Source: Corynespora cassiicola (Eukaryota > Ascomycota > Dothideomycetes > Pleosporales > Corynesporascaceae). Taken from it: 64,000 nucleotides of DNA. The stretch is from NCBI GenBank assembly GCA_022059125.1, contig JAEUWY010000005.1, forward strand, positions 4,092,001-4,156,000, in the 5' to 3' direction. Under the pieces are notes generated by a model, which was not told the DNA's origin, did not search any database, and saw nothing but the letters and a program-made list of their open reading frames with translations. Shown one piece after another: positions 35,185 through 46,034 of the stretch. The translations under genes and the position numbers were made by a program. Each line of letters starts with the position of its first letter. Position 1 is the first letter of the stretch.

Positions 35185-35308
35185 ACGGGTCGCTTGAGAC
35201 TTTTTGGTTCAGTCGGCCTTCTGGATCCACCACCGTCCTCTCCACCCGATTCAAAGAACCGTCGATACAAGCCCAAGTCTCTCGTTCCGCTCCTCTCCAA
35301 ATCTCAAG

Positions 35309-36323
35309 ATGCGTTACTCTGTCGTAATCCCGGCCGTCTTTGCTTCTTCGGCCTTCAGCTTCCCCCATCTGGCCAACATCGGAGATTTTCAAGTCAAGTC
35401 GGAGCTCGTGAACCGCCAAGAGGGCGCCAGTGGCAGCGCTCTCAAGCCTAAGCATTCTACTTGGACTGCACCTGGCCCGAACGATGGTGACTATGAGCCT
35501 CCGCGCGTTTGGGGGGTTTTTTGCCACTGACAAACACCAGTTCGCGCCCCTTGTCCTGTACTGAACACGCTCGCCAACCACGGCTTCTTGCCTCACGACG
35601 GCCGGAACATCACTCTGGACATTGTCACTCCCGCCTTCAAGGATGCACTCAATGTCGGTGCCGACGTCGCGTCCGTGACTTTCAACGGCGGCTTAAGGGC
35701 CAACCCTGAGCCCAACGCGACAGTAAGTCCTAGCCCTGGGTAAAGTTTCAGCCGCTAATCTTGCCCAGTGGCTTGACCTCGACATGCTCCACACCCACAA
35801 TGTCGTCGAGCACGATGGATCCCTCTCGCGGAAAGACATGGCACTCGACCCCTCGAACAAGTTCGATCCCGAGACCTTTGACACCTATCTCGCCTTCTAC
35901 GATGGTGCTTCCGACCTGACCGTCGAAGGTGCCGCCAACGCGCGCGCCCGCCATGCGCTCGACATGAGCAAGATCAACCCCGAATTCTCCCTCACGCAAG
36001 CCCAAGTACCCGTCGCTCTGGGTGAAACCGCCATGATGCTCTGGATCTTCAACGGCACTCAGGGTACAACCGAGAACCCCGCGGCGAACAGGGAGTACTT
36101 TGAGTACCTTTTCCGTAAGTCACATGTTCATTCCCGACTCGATTTACCAGGCAAGTTTTGACTAATGGGGAATGTAGGTAACGAGCGTCTCCCCGTTGAG
36201 CTTGGCTGGACTCCTCTTGAGACTGAGTTCAATGTTGCCGACCTCCAGCCCCTCCTCACCAAGCTGCAGGCTGCAACCCCGGCTGGTGTTCCTTTGACCT
36301 TCACCCCCGCAGCATCGCGATAG
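35309..36323 (+). CDS. Secreted haem-thiolate peroxidase (chloroperoxidase / unspecific peroxygenase family)
   Basis: Exons 35309-35486, 35541-35722, 35769-36114, 36178-36323; 283 aa. A signal peptide (MRYSVVIPAVFASSAFS) is followed by a ~45-residue leader. The APCPVLNTLANHGFLPHDGR segment contains PCP, the axial haem cysteine motif. EHDGSLSRKD corresponds to the E-x-D distal/Mg-site motif with the catalytic Glu. Sites NIT, NAT and NGT could be N-glycosylated. The short form (about 260-280 aa) is typical for ascomycete UPOs, which oxygenate aromatic and aliphatic compounds with H2O2 outside the cell. Substrate is unknown; the aromatic ring-cleavage genes 22 kb away may be unrelated. Confidence 0.9.
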
Positions 36324-36802
36324 AGGAAAATATAGATGATAAAGCTTATAATAATGTAATATCGCTACCGTTATGCTTTTGTCTATGCAGCAGAAATGTG
36401 GATACTATGAAGAAGTTTTCTAGCCCTCCAAGTACCGATCGGTGACGGTGGAGAGGAAATTAGAAAAGGAGAAAATTGAATCCCAAATCTCTGAATAGTA
36501 GGGTAAAGAAGCCGTGGTGGGTTTCTTATGTCCAAGTAGCAGTTTCTGGAGATTTTTCAACTCCACAGCGGAAACACTCCCGCATCGTTGTTTGGTCGCT
36601 ACCCTCCAGACCGAGCTGCCAAAACTAATCAAAAGGAAACTAATCAAAGGGAGAAGAATTTGAAGAAAATAGGAAAGTTGGAAAAACCAGAAGATTGAAA
36701 AGCCAGAGGGCTGTCTCCATGGACACGGCTGCCCATCAGACATTGTCTCTGAAGGGTTGAGCAATTGTAGAATTGGGTGATTTGGGGGAAAGCGAACTGG
36801 CT

Positions 36803-37733
36803 TCATAGGTAATGCGGACAGCCCGCGCTGTGAGCCCGGTTGCCAATCTTCAAAATCCCTTGTTTCCCATGGTAAGGGGCGTTGCAGGACCAGCAAAAAT
36901 TATGGCAACACTGCTTGCCTGGACAGGGGCCTTAGTACTTGTCGTCTCCCTACCAATATGGGAGTGGCTGGATTATGAACCTACATTTCATCCAATCGCA
37001 TCCTCCAATCTTTTCAATTCTCGAACCGCAGCCAGCATCGGGGCAAGATTTGGAGATTCGCTTGAGAGTCTTCTCACTCGCTTGCTTTTGCTCTTTTCTT
37101 CTCCGAGTTGTCTCGTCGTCCTCGAGTTCCATTCTGGCGTCGTACTGCTCGCAGGTTTCGCCATCATGGAAGACGATGTCATGTGTCGTACATGCTTTGG
37201 CACCGCAAGATCTGCAGGTGAAGATATTTTGATCCCCATCGCTCACGTGAATATGGCCAGCATTGCATTGTGGGTTGAGACACCAACGAAAATCGGGATC
37301 TTTGCTCAGAGCTCGGATGAGAAGCAGTGAATCGTGCCTGATATATCAATGCGTTAGTATCTTAGACAAGATTAAGACTAAAGTATTACCTTTCATATGC
37401 GTTTTGAGAAGCGTAACGCTTAATATCCCCAAGACTGAGAACGACATTACACAGATGAGTAGGGCATCTTATTTGCTTGGCATCTGCTTTTGCTTCCAGA
37501 AAAGAGGCATAGCATGATTTGCAAGTATCAGGGCTGTGTTTGCAGTTATTGAGAGAAGGGAATTGAGAAGTGGAGGCTGTAAATTCATCGTCGCAAACCG
37601 AGCACGTTTTGGTTTTGACTTTAGCCTCTTTTTTTCCGAACTCGCATAGTGCTCTTCCTTTGCATTTAGGCTTCTTGGCGGTCAGTGAAGTCGTGTAGCC
37701 CACTGTAGATAGCTTTCTTTTGGCCCTGATCAT
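36803..37733 (-). CDS. RBR (RING1-IBR-RING2) E3 ubiquitin ligase, short form
   Basis: Exons 37733-37390, 37337-36985, 36918-36803; 270 aa. RING1 begins TCSVCDDEFTA and continues with CKHSPDTCKSC and RCPTHLC. The IBR follows (RWCLNPQCNAGHIH, CRSCGAKACTTHD). RING2 is SCPDAGCGSRIEKIGGCDWMK then CKQCCHNFCWSC, where the Cys after GG matches the catalytic thioester cysteine of parkin/HHARI. RBR ligases pass ubiquitin from E2 to this cysteine and then to substrate. There is no extra substrate-binding domain, as in many expanded fungal RBR paralogues. No in-frame ATG exists further upstream, although the bases just before the start (CTAACTCTAATGATCAG) look like an intron end, so a small upstream exon is possible. 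Confidence 0.85.
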
Positions 37734-38752
37734 TAGAGTTAGCTTCGCAGAGGGTCTTTGTTTCTGATTGATAATGGCCCTGGAAAGGTAAAGGGTGTTG
37801 AGATAATAGAGAGCTTTGGCCTGGCGTCTGGTGGCTGAAAGTCAAGAGAAGGATTTGGCTGGCAAGGTCCGGTTAGGTAGTCTTGTTTGGAGTACGATTG
37901 AAGAAGACTCTAAGAGAACAGAGTCCTCTCTAGCTTTCGACTGCTGTTGGTCAACGCACTGAAGAAAAAGAGGGCAATTCTTCAAGAGTGAGTGGCTATG
38001 TAAAACAGCGTCTTGCGTCCCTTTGCAGTTACTTTATAGACAAATTCTCGCACACGCTCTCTCGTCTGAAAGTACTAAACTGACTCTTCGCAACACGACT
38101 CGTTGTCAGGATCGCTACCTGAGCGACTTTGTGGACTCATTGGCTTTGGACATGGCTCGAATGAAATACCTTCGTCCCATGGGTCATTCTGTGAAATGAA
38201 TTATATTCAGTCTGAAAAACGCTCAACTCGTCATCAGTTTATGCATTCATCTGAGTCGAGTGTGGTGGCTTGGGCGGCACAGGTGGCGTCCCGCAGATCC
38301 CACCCTCCAAAACTATCGAATTTTGCCCTGTGGAAAATTGTGAGATTACTCGGCGAAAATAGTTACCATCGATTTGGGCTTGGTGTTTTGTTGACGCAAG
38401 AGAAGTACAAGAATCGGAAAAGAGATAAAACATGATACAGACGGGGAAAACGCGAAGATGTGCAAATGCAAGGGCTTGATACCTAGGCCTATCACATGAT
38501 ATTCGCCCGGCAGAGAAGATGTTGAATTAGATCTACCCTACCCTGATTAGTGTGTCGTGCCGCCCTTGTTTGTGGCGAGACCCCCCTCCCGGATTCTGAC
38601 CTGCCATGGAGAATGGCAGGTTGAATCGAGAAATGATATATTTTTCCCCCTTGTTCACTAATCCCAAAATTTTCCAATCCTCATCTGTTGAAGACTCGAA
38701 GCCGACACGCATCCCTTTTTTCGCTCACGTGAGGGGATTCCGCTCGGAGCAT
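37734..38752. other. Intergenic, 1 kb, no gene seen
   Basis: Upstream region of the RBR gene and 3' flank of the cupin gene. Frames at 38103-38435 lack domain or splice support. Confidence 0.5.
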
Positions 38753-39247
38753 TTACCCTGTTGGGTTCCAATCGGGGGGTGACATCTCGAATCCTTCCTC
38801 GGTGAAAGCCGGTGCCACGGTGCAACCCACCAAGGTCCATTTCCCCAGGCTGGACGCCCTCTGCCAGACCTTCTTATCAATGACGACATGGGGGTTCTGG
38901 TGCTCGAACACGTCGGGACCGAGTATCTTCTCCGAGAGGGTGGCCTTTCCTTGGTCGCCGGCGGCCAGCTCCAGCTTCAGAGGGGCGCCGGCGTAGTAGT
39001 GCCAGACCTCGGTCGCGTCGACGCGGTGCCAGTGGGAGGCGCCGACGGAGCCCTCGAGGAGGTAGTAGATGGCGGTGCTGTAGCTGCGGTTGTTCTCGTT
39101 GGTGGTCGCATCTCGGTACGTCTCGATGAACCAGCCCTTCTCGGGGTGGGGCGAGAGGCTCAGCTTCTTGATGATTTCTTGTGCATCGCGGGTGTCGATG
39201 GAGCGGGTGCTGGTTGCGGCGGCCATGGTTTGCGGTGAGGGGAGCAA
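38753..39247 (-). CDS. DUF985 (cupin_5) RmlC-like cupin
   Basis: Intronless, 164 aa from the first ATG or 157 from MAAATSTRSID, which starts at 39226 and fits family length better. The DUF985 pattern is complete: IIKKLSLSPHPEKGWFIETY, the SHWHRVDATEVWHYYAG histidine box, and VGCTVAPAFTEEGFEM near the end. The double-stranded beta-helix resembles dTDP-sugar epimerases and the yeast YML079W protein, but no enzyme activity is established for this family. Probably cytosolic. Divergent from the membrane-protein gene at 39.7 kb. Confidence 0.88.
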   Translation of the reverse strand: MLPSPQTMAAATSTRSIDTRDAQEIIKKLSLSPHPEKGWFIETYRDATTNENNRSYSTAIYYLLEGSVGASHWHRVDATEVWHYYAGAPLKLELAAGDQGKATLSEKILGPDVFEHQNPHVVIDKKVWQRASSLGKWTLVGCTVAPAFTEEGFEMSPPDWNPTG

Positions 39248-39672
39248 TGGCAGGGCTATGTATAGCTGGCCAGGCTGGAGGGCGGGTCGGATGGGGAATA
39301 GGTGGCTTGCCCGTGTCGGGCGGGCAGCGGGAGAGGCTGTTATCTCGTTACCCCGCCAGCGATCAGCAGAGAGTGGTTCAAGTAGGAGGAGCTAGCGCGG
39401 GGGCCGAGGGGTGGGTAAGCACTGGTGAATGGAGCCATATCACCTGGCCGGCCTGCCGAATGGACCAAACCGGGCAAGGGGGGCTGTGCCCCATGGCAGT
39501 AGATTGCATGATGAGCCAAGCGTGACACAGCAGACGCGCCTTCGGACGGACATGCACGCCAATGAGAGGGCCATGGATTTAAACATGGGATCAAGAACGC
39601 TTAGTCGCGCCATGTCTTCGCTTTCCAATCCGCGCCTCCATCTCTCTCCTCTTGCGCCTCGCGGGAACGGCC
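39248..39672. promoter_or_regulatory. Divergent upstream region, cupin and seven-helix protein
   Basis: A GC-rich 0.4-kb head-to-head spacer with no coding sequence supported. Confidence 0.45.
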
Positions 39673-40708
39673 ATGTCCGACCTCAAGAATGACCTGCCGA
39701 CCGCCATGATCATGGCCGCCTTCACGGGCATCTCGTGGTACATTGCCATCGAGCTCAATGTCCGCCTCGCGCTCTCGATCCGCCGGCGCGGCCTGTACTT
39801 TTGGAGTGTTTTCCTGTGCGCCTGGGGAGTCCTTCTCCAGCCGCTCGTCATCATCCTCGTCAACTTCGGCATCTGGAAGCCCGGCCACGCCTCGGTCAGC
39901 CTGATCTATCTGACGTGGTGGATACTCGTGGTCCCGCAGTCCTTCGTCCTGTACTCCCGGCTCCACTTATTCATGGAAGCGAAGCCTCTTCGTTGGGTGC
40001 GCTTCTCCATCATCTCCGTCTCCATTGCCTTCTCCGTCCCCACCGTCGTACTCGGGGTGCTTGCAGTAAGTGACCCGCCCACTCTCTGCTGCATCTCGCC
40101 GTCTTGACGCCCGTTCCAGCGTTAATCCAGCATAGCAAACCAACATGTCAGCGACCCTGTCGCGGCCAAATCTTGCCTGGGACAAGGTCCAGCTGGCCGT
40201 CTTCTTCACCCAGGAGACCCTCCTCTCGCTGCTGTACATCCGCGAGACGCAAAAGCACCTGAAAAGAACAGCGCCGCTGCACAGCCAAGATGGCTCCAGC
40301 CGCCGCGTGCTCAAGCATCTTATATACATCAACGTCCTGATCATCTGCCTCGACATCAGCTTGATGGGCATGTGCTACTCCAACCTCTTCTACCTCCAGG
40401 GCCATTACAAGCCCTGCGTATATGGAATCAAGCTGAGGATGGAGTTTGCCATTCTGAACCAGCTTCGCTCGACACTGCAGTCTTCGCGACCTAGATATAG
40501 CTACAACCGGGACAGTCGCGGCCACCGCCCTCGCTCTACGTCCGACAGCGGCCTCCAGTTGACGGATAGATCAACGTCTTTGGACATTATGCCTCACAAG
40601 CCCAGCGGGGCCGCCGCCGCCGCCGCCACTGCCGTTCGGGACATGCCCCTGAGAGCCATTCCGCGCGGCCAGGTGCGACAGCGCGCCACGGAGCCTCGCA
40701 AACCTTGA
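39673..40708 (+). CDS. Seven-transmembrane protein (DUF7703-type)
   Basis: Exons 39673-40065 and 40136-40708; 321 aa, phase 0 intron with GTAAGT donor and ATAG acceptor. Hydrophobic helices lie near residues 10-30, 45-68, 78-100, 110-131, 145-165, 195-220 and 235-255. A C-terminal tail of ~90 residues is Arg/Ser-rich with an Ala run (KPSGAAAAAATAV) and is probably cytosolic. The layout resembles fungal integral-membrane proteins of the PTH11/DUF7703 group. Ligand and function are unknown; G-protein coupling cannot be inferred. Confidence 0.78.
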
Positions 40709-41673
40709 CGATACCAACGACGACCAAGTGCCACGACATTCTTCATGTTCCTCATTTGCGACTTTTCCGATTTATATACCCCTGCCCTATACTCAAAGGT
40801 TTCTTGTTTTGTTTTTTCTTCTTCTCGTATCTATAAACACGCCAATCGGCAGTGACATGTCTTAGTAGTCGAGGCTGTCGGCTTCCAAGTCTTGTTGTAC
40901 AGCAGCCACCTATGCGCTTTTCGGCCTTTCCATTCAATCGGATTCTGCTCCGGTCCTTTTCCTTACACCCCGCGGCATTGACGCTGGGGAACCATGTTCC
41001 GACTGGGCATGCAGGTGCGGGTGCGGCGTGGGCCGCGGTATCAGCTGTGCCGCACCGGGACCAGGCTTGCGCACCCCATCTTGGTTGCCGAGGCTGGTCC
41101 CCATCCTCTTGGCACCAACTTCCAACCTTGCCATCTTCGCAGACTGGTGGTAGATGGCCACAGCGGACCATTCACGGACTATGCAGCATTCAGAACAATC
41201 CACAAAATTTCATTTCTTTGCGCGTACATGCCATGCAAAAAGATGGAGCCTCAGCTGGTCGCATCCTCTTCATCGACAGATTTGCACTTTCAGAAACCAT
41301 GCATGGAAGTCGGATCGCAAAAGCACAATGTACTGCCCTGCCTGAATTGTGAAGCCGATACTGATCTTGAGCCCTATATCCCTATTAAAATCTCATGGTT
41401 TTATCACTAAGCAATCGTCACCTATCAGATGAACGGGGCAAGAGTGCTTCAAGTCCATCGGAAAGCCAAAGGTGAGGGGAACTGACCAAATCATAAAGCC
41501 CACCTTGCCAAATACTTTCCAGACAACCATAGCTTTACTTCTTTCTGTTTGCCTTTACTCGAGGTGTTTGCAGTCTCAGTCGGAGCCTAGCCTGCTGCCT
41601 GATTCTACCGTGCAGCCAGCCCACTCATCCTTCTCAAAATCCTCATGACTGAAGGGCCCGACGGTTTCTCAAC
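40709..41673. other. Intergenic, no gene supported
   Basis: Between two same-strand genes. Overlapping short frames at 40852-41410 have no domain or consistent codon bias. Probably a 3' flank plus the promoter of the next gene. Confidence 0.5.
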
Positions 41674-42564
41674 ATGGAAATTATATCAACAGGTTCCTGC
41701 AACCAACGTGACACTTCGCTCACCCAAATTCGTCCGCTATCACGAAAATGTGCATGGCACTATCTGGTCTCGCCACCACCACAACCAAGAGTGCGGGACG
41801 GCATTGGCTTCTTTGATCTGCCCGCCGAGATACGAAACGAGATATACAGATATAGTCTGGAAATGAACATGGAAAAGGTACCTCGCATGCCACACATAAA
41901 GCGAGACGACCGTTTCAACCTCTTCCAAGTGTGTCGATTGGTATATGGAGAGGCCGCAACCTTCCTCTACAACAACGGCTCATCTTACATCCCGATAGTC
42001 TGCGGCATGCAAATCAAGACGTACTGGCGGTTCCTGTTAGCGGAGCAAGACGCAATGATGCCGCACGCAGCCACCACGCAGCTGGTGTCGGTGGCATCAT
42101 TCCGCGACTTCCACCTCCACCTGCACGTCCAGCATCTGATCCCCCCAGACTCGAACCTGCTCCTGCGCCCTCTACAATCCGTCCTCGAAATCATGAGGAG
42201 CGGCCGGATCGAGCTGTGGGGCGGGACGAGGCGAAAAGGAACCGTCCACCTCGACCACTTCCTCGCCGACAACTGGGAGGAGGAGATGCCCCAGCGCGGC
42301 GACCTATCCCAGGTCGTCTGGAACATGGGCGTGAACCCCAACGTCGACTGGACGCTGGCCTACTACGTCCACGCCGGCTACCACTGCGGCCTGCACGGCG
42401 ATGCCAGGAGGGAGACGCGCGAGTCGCAGCGGCGTTCGGATCCGCGGTGGCACGACTACAACCGGACCAAGAACCTGCTTCTCGACATGTGGCTCAGGGA
42501 AAAGTATGATTACCACCACCGGGAGGGGCCATTTGGCACGGAAGAGTGCTCATTAATGCATTAG
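41674..42564 (+). CDS. F-box-like (2EXR-type) protein
   Basis: A continuous 296-codon frame. The recognisable part begins FFDLPAEIRNEIYRYSLEMN, the short F-box-like motif (L-P-x-E-I-R-N-x-I-Y-x-Y) of a large ascomycete family. It is followed by LFQVCRLVYGEAATFLYNN, the usual companion segment. The remainder, to the stop after a His/Glu-rich tail, is not recognised. The first ~45 residues may not be translated as drawn: another ATG 29 bp upstream is in a different frame and could be the start if an intron lies between 41690 and 41790. Function (substrate adaptor or other) unknown. Confidence 0.62.
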   Translation: MEIISTGSCNQRDTSLTQIRPLSRKCAWHYLVSPPPQPRVRDGIGFFDLPAEIRNEIYRYSLEMNMEKVPRMPHIKRDDRFNLFQVCRLVYGEAATFLYNNGSSYIPIVCGMQIKTYWRFLLAEQDAMMPHAATTQLVSVASFRDFHLHLHVQHLIPPDSNLLLRPLQSVLEIMRSGRIELWGGTRRKGTVHLDHFLADNWEEEMPQRGDLSQVVWNMGVNPNVDWTLAYYVHAGYHCGLHGDARRETRESQRRSDPRWHDYNRTKNLLLDMWLREKYDYHHREGPFGTEECSLMH

Positions 42565-42895
42565 GATTTAGCATGAACCCAGCTGATGCGGTTCTACTCT
42601 TATATATAGAGTCATTATGAATCAAATTACATACACATATACAGGCATCATGAATCAAATCATGTACACATGTACATGCCACTGTATACACATATATAGT
42701 CATCATGAGTCAAATTATATGCACATGTGCATTTCACTTTTTCATATACATATAGTCATCATATTTATACTAGTTATTATTTCTATTTGCTGTTTGGTCC
42801 TGGCCCAGCAAAGCTGAGAGAAAGGGACTCGTAGAGCTCTTTGAATGGTCATCATCAATCGAATTATATACATGCATATTCCATCTCTTGCTTCT
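42565..42895. repeat. AT-rich intergenic stretch with degenerate ~65-bp repeats
   Basis: The motif GTCATCATGAATCAAATTAT followed by ATACACATATA recurs at about 42610, 42645, 42700 and 42848, with base changes and the palindrome ACATGTGCAT/ACATGTACAT. It fills the space between two convergent stop codons. Confidence 0.6.
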
Positions 42896-44733
42896 TCACT
42901 CCCAGTCCAGCACCACGCTGTCCCAGAGCCACCCCCTCCAGCGCGTGCTCGTCGTGACCTTGACGTCGATCTTGTTCTCGCCGCTCTTGAGCGCGTCCTT
43001 GGCCACGGGGAACTGGAGCAGGCGCCACTCGCCGGCCCTGGTGGCGCCGCGGTACGTGTCCTGGCTGTTGGGCAGCAGGGCGCTGTTGGTGGTGATGTTC
43101 CCGACCTTTTGGTCGTTGAGCAGGATGTCGGCGCTGGAGCCCTGCGAGAAGCCGGCGAGCGAGACGGTCAGCTTGGCCGCGGACGCCGTGGCCGGTATGT
43201 CGGAGACGGGGAACACGATGGACCAGGTGCCCAGGGCGGACTGGCCGAAGCACCAGTCGCCGGGCTGCGAGGTGCCGATGGTGTAGGTGAGGTTGGCCGG
43301 GCACCTGGCGATGCGGGCGTGCTCGTAGGGGTGCGGGCCGCTGAGGGCGAAGCCGTCGGTGGTGCGGTCAAAGTCTCCGAGCCGGAAGATGCGCTTCTCC
43401 GCGTCCGGCACCTCCCAGGTCAGCGTCTTGACGTTGGTGTTCTTGCCCCGGGCGATGACGACGTCGTTTTGCACAAACGACGTCGACACGTCGGCCAGCT
43501 CGCCGCCGCTGGACCAGGCGTACAGGCCGTAGGTGCCGGTCCGGACGTCCTTGATGCTGAACTTGCCGTCCTTGTCGGCGTACGTGGTGTAGTAGTAGTC
43601 CTTGCCCTGGTCCAGGGTGCTGAGGTTGGAGTTGGAGTCCCCGAGGAAGACGGAGGCGCCGGCGGCGGGCCTGCCGTCACTCAACACCAGCTTGCCCTGG
43701 ATCTTGCCGCGGGTCTGGTAGGCAGAGTCCTTGAACCACTTGTACGGCCATGCGGCCTCTTCCTCCTGGGCGCGGCGGGCGGCATCGGATTCGGATCCGT
43801 CGTTGAGGTACCACAGCCACGGACCCCACGTCTTGCCGTCGACGAAGACGTCGCGGGAGACGGCCTGGTAGTGGGTGCCGTGGATCATGTTGAGCTGGAC
43901 AGCGTCGCCCGTCCGGCTCTCGCGGTGGACCTGACTCGTGTTAGCCTAAATCCGAGTCATGCATGCCCCGGCGGGCCTCGCATCTTGCGCATACCATGAG
44001 CTCCTGCTTGAGGTGGTTGCCATTGTAGTAGTCCTTGCCAGGGTTGAAGTACCAACTTCCAACCTCGTCGCCGTAGACGCCGTAGAACTCGGCGTCCCGG
44101 ATGAAGGCGCTCCAGTCGTACTTGGTCAGGAAGGTCCCGTCCGCCTTCTGCCACGTCTCGTCCTGCACGTTGGTGGCAGCGAGGTACTCCTCGAGCGCTG
44201 GGAGGGGGCCCTTCTTGTCGACCGTGTAGCCGTTGGGGAAGGAGACATTGTCGAGGCGCCAGAGAGTCCTGAACTCTCCGAGCGTCGGCAGGGCGCGGTT
44301 CACAAAGTATTGGTATGCGCCCGGGAGGCCGTCGTAGATGACCCAGTGGAAGTCGCCCTCGATGGCGGTGAACTTGATGTTGACCCAGTCGCGTCCCGAG
44401 TCGACAATGGAGGCCGAGGTCCAGGCGAGGTCAGATGCTGCGCCGTCTGTTTCGAAAGGTCAAGAGTTTGTTTCTTCCATCCCGAGTGGGGCGAGACTTA
44501 CTGTAGCTCACGTAGTGGCCAACCGCCTGCCCGACGCGGTCTTTGCCCTGGTACATCAGCTTGGTGGCATACTGGCGCCCCTGCGTGACATTCCAGACAT
44601 CGTTGCCAATGACCCAGGTCGAGTTGCCCAGCTCGTTCAAGAAGCTCTTGGGCTTCGCCGCCCGCTCCTCGACAGGGGCTGCGAGCGTCAGGCCGAAGAC
44701 CGTAGCGAGGCTGAGGCACTTGAGAACACCCAT
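42896..44733 (-). CDS. Secreted rhamnogalacturonan endolyase, polysaccharide lyase family 4
   Basis: Exons 44733-44502, 44446-43995, 43930-42896; 572 aa. A signal peptide (MGVLKCLSLATVFGLTLA) is followed by the beta-sandwich catalytic domain (TWVIGNDVWNVTQG, DFHWVIYDGLPGAYQYFV, IHGTHYQAVSRDVFVDGKTW with the HGTHY motif). Then come a fibronectin-III-like middle domain (IQGKLVLSDGRPAAGASVFL...) and a C-terminal carbohydrate-binding-like jelly roll (LGDFDRTTDGF to VVLDWE). Family PL4 cleaves the rhamnose-galacturonic acid backbone of pectin by beta-elimination, outside the cell. TATAAAG (44800-44794) sits 61 bp upstream of the start codon. CCCCGGGG (44773-44780) contains a CreA-like hexamer on both strands. 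Confidence 0.9.
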
Positions 44734-45527
44734 TGTCAATTTGGTCGCGCTGCACACCGCGAGTGGCCTCCTCCCCGGGGTCCCGTGGAAGCCCTTTATA
44801 ACTTTTTTTTTTCCCTCCCTCGCCAGCTGCGCCGTGTGCATTTGGCGGCTATTTTGTTTCGGTGCTTCTTTCCCCGAACTAAAAGAACGGCGTTCCTGGA
44901 GTACGCGGGGTATGGGGAAGCGGCCTCGGAGATATGGCCCAAAACGAACATTGTTCCTGCAATCGGAGCCCTCGTCTAGACCCTCTGTCGAGCTACCTTT
45001 TCGATAGCTTTGTGCTGGCCCCAGTAATCGGTCAGGAGGTACAGGGTCCTAGTCTCCTATGGTGATAGGCGCTGGGGTCAGGCTCGTGGAGAAGGGCCGA
45101 GCGGTGGAAACGAGATGAATTGGCGGCCCAGGTCCTAGGTCTCGACAGCTACGTAGCCGGGTACTCGGTGTGAATGAAGATGAAGTGCCTGCCCACTGGC
45201 TTCTAGAAGCGGGTCCCTCGGCCCAGGGGAAGGTCGGTCCTGATGCGAACGCGACGCGAACGGCCAGAGGGCCCATGTGATGCCACGTTGGGGCAGCGTC
45301 TGGATGCCTGCGTACTCTCTGTGCTAGAGTGAGATCCTTGTGTCGTGGGCCCTGTCTTTACATCTGGGCCGACCCCTTGTGAACATCAGCTATGCATTGT
45401 AAATTAAAGGCACTTTCGTCGAGGAGGGAACATCCAGATGAGAATTAGAGGCTGATTTTCTGTACTACACATTGCATGCTTGTCTAGAACCCCATCGTCC
45501 CTAGTGCACACCGCAACACCGCAATAT
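44734..45527. other. Intergenic, no gene seen
   Basis: Promoter region of the PL4 gene and 3' flank of the next small secreted protein. Apart from the TATA and CreA-like elements near 44.78 kb, nothing is recognised. Confidence 0.5.
44794..44800 (-). promoter_or_regulatory. TATA box of the PL4 lyase gene
   Basis: TATAAAG on the minus strand, 61-67 bp before the start codon. Confidence 0.5.
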
Positions 45528-46034
45528 CTAAGCCTCTACGGGAACAGCAAAAACCTCAAGGGGAACAATCTCAAATTCGACTGCAGGGTTTCCGTTTGTG
45601 TGCGCGACCGACTGGTTTCCGGTGTAGGTGTACCTTACTCCCTCCCTGTGTCCTGGTTAGCTGCCGAAATAGTTCCCTTGCCTATCTCGGTTAACTTACT
45701 GTTCAAATGTATACTGGACTGAGATGATTGCGCCAATGTCGCGTCCCGAGTTGAACTCTTGTGCCTCGACCTTTCCGGGGGCATCCATTCCAACCGTAGA
45801 GCAAGGCTTGTACTCGCCCTGGACGCTGGTACCATAGCATCCAGTGGCATCAAATGCAGGCTGGCCAGCTGGACCCAAATCTCCGGACACATTGAAGGAA
45901 TACCGACAGGTGGCAGCGGTGCAGGTGCTGGAGAAGCCTTGGACGGACCAAGAGTACTGCGGCGCTGCCGAAGGAACGGCGGCTGCGGCAACAGAGCCAG
46001 CGAAGAGGGCAGCAAGGGAGGTCTTGGAGAACAT
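45528..46034 (-). CDS. Small secreted beta-rich protein (146 aa)
   Basis: Exons 46034-45700 and 45633-45528; the intron has a GTAAGT donor, GCTAACC branch site and TAAG acceptor. A signal peptide (MFSKTSLAALFAGSVAAAA) is followed by strands with four cysteines (SSTCTAATCRYSFNVSG, ATGCYGTSVQGEYKPC) and one N-glycosylation site (NVS). The spliced C-terminus YTYTGNQSVAHTNGN to FAVPVEA adds two more strands. The pattern is similar to Alt a 1-like and other small ascomycete secreted proteins; no function is known. A minus-strand TATAAAT lies ~105 bp upstream. Confidence 0.72.

Larger units (their letters stand above)
32085..35308. other. AT-rich gene-poor stretch, 3.2 kb
   Basis: No coding region is supported. 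It contains a T10G14 run at 32643-32666, a diverged direct duplication at 34174-34325, and an isolated 106-codon frame at 33288-33605 with no recognised domain. The composition fits an old, mutation-degraded region, possibly RIP-affected. From ~34.9 kb the base composition returns to that of the genic DNA. Confidence 0.5.

Noticed and set aside
42845..43999. Plus-strand 384-codon open frame rich in Val, Gly, Ala and Leu
   Set aside because: Antisense of the PL4 lyase; long only because of the GC-rich, G/C-ending codons on the other strand.
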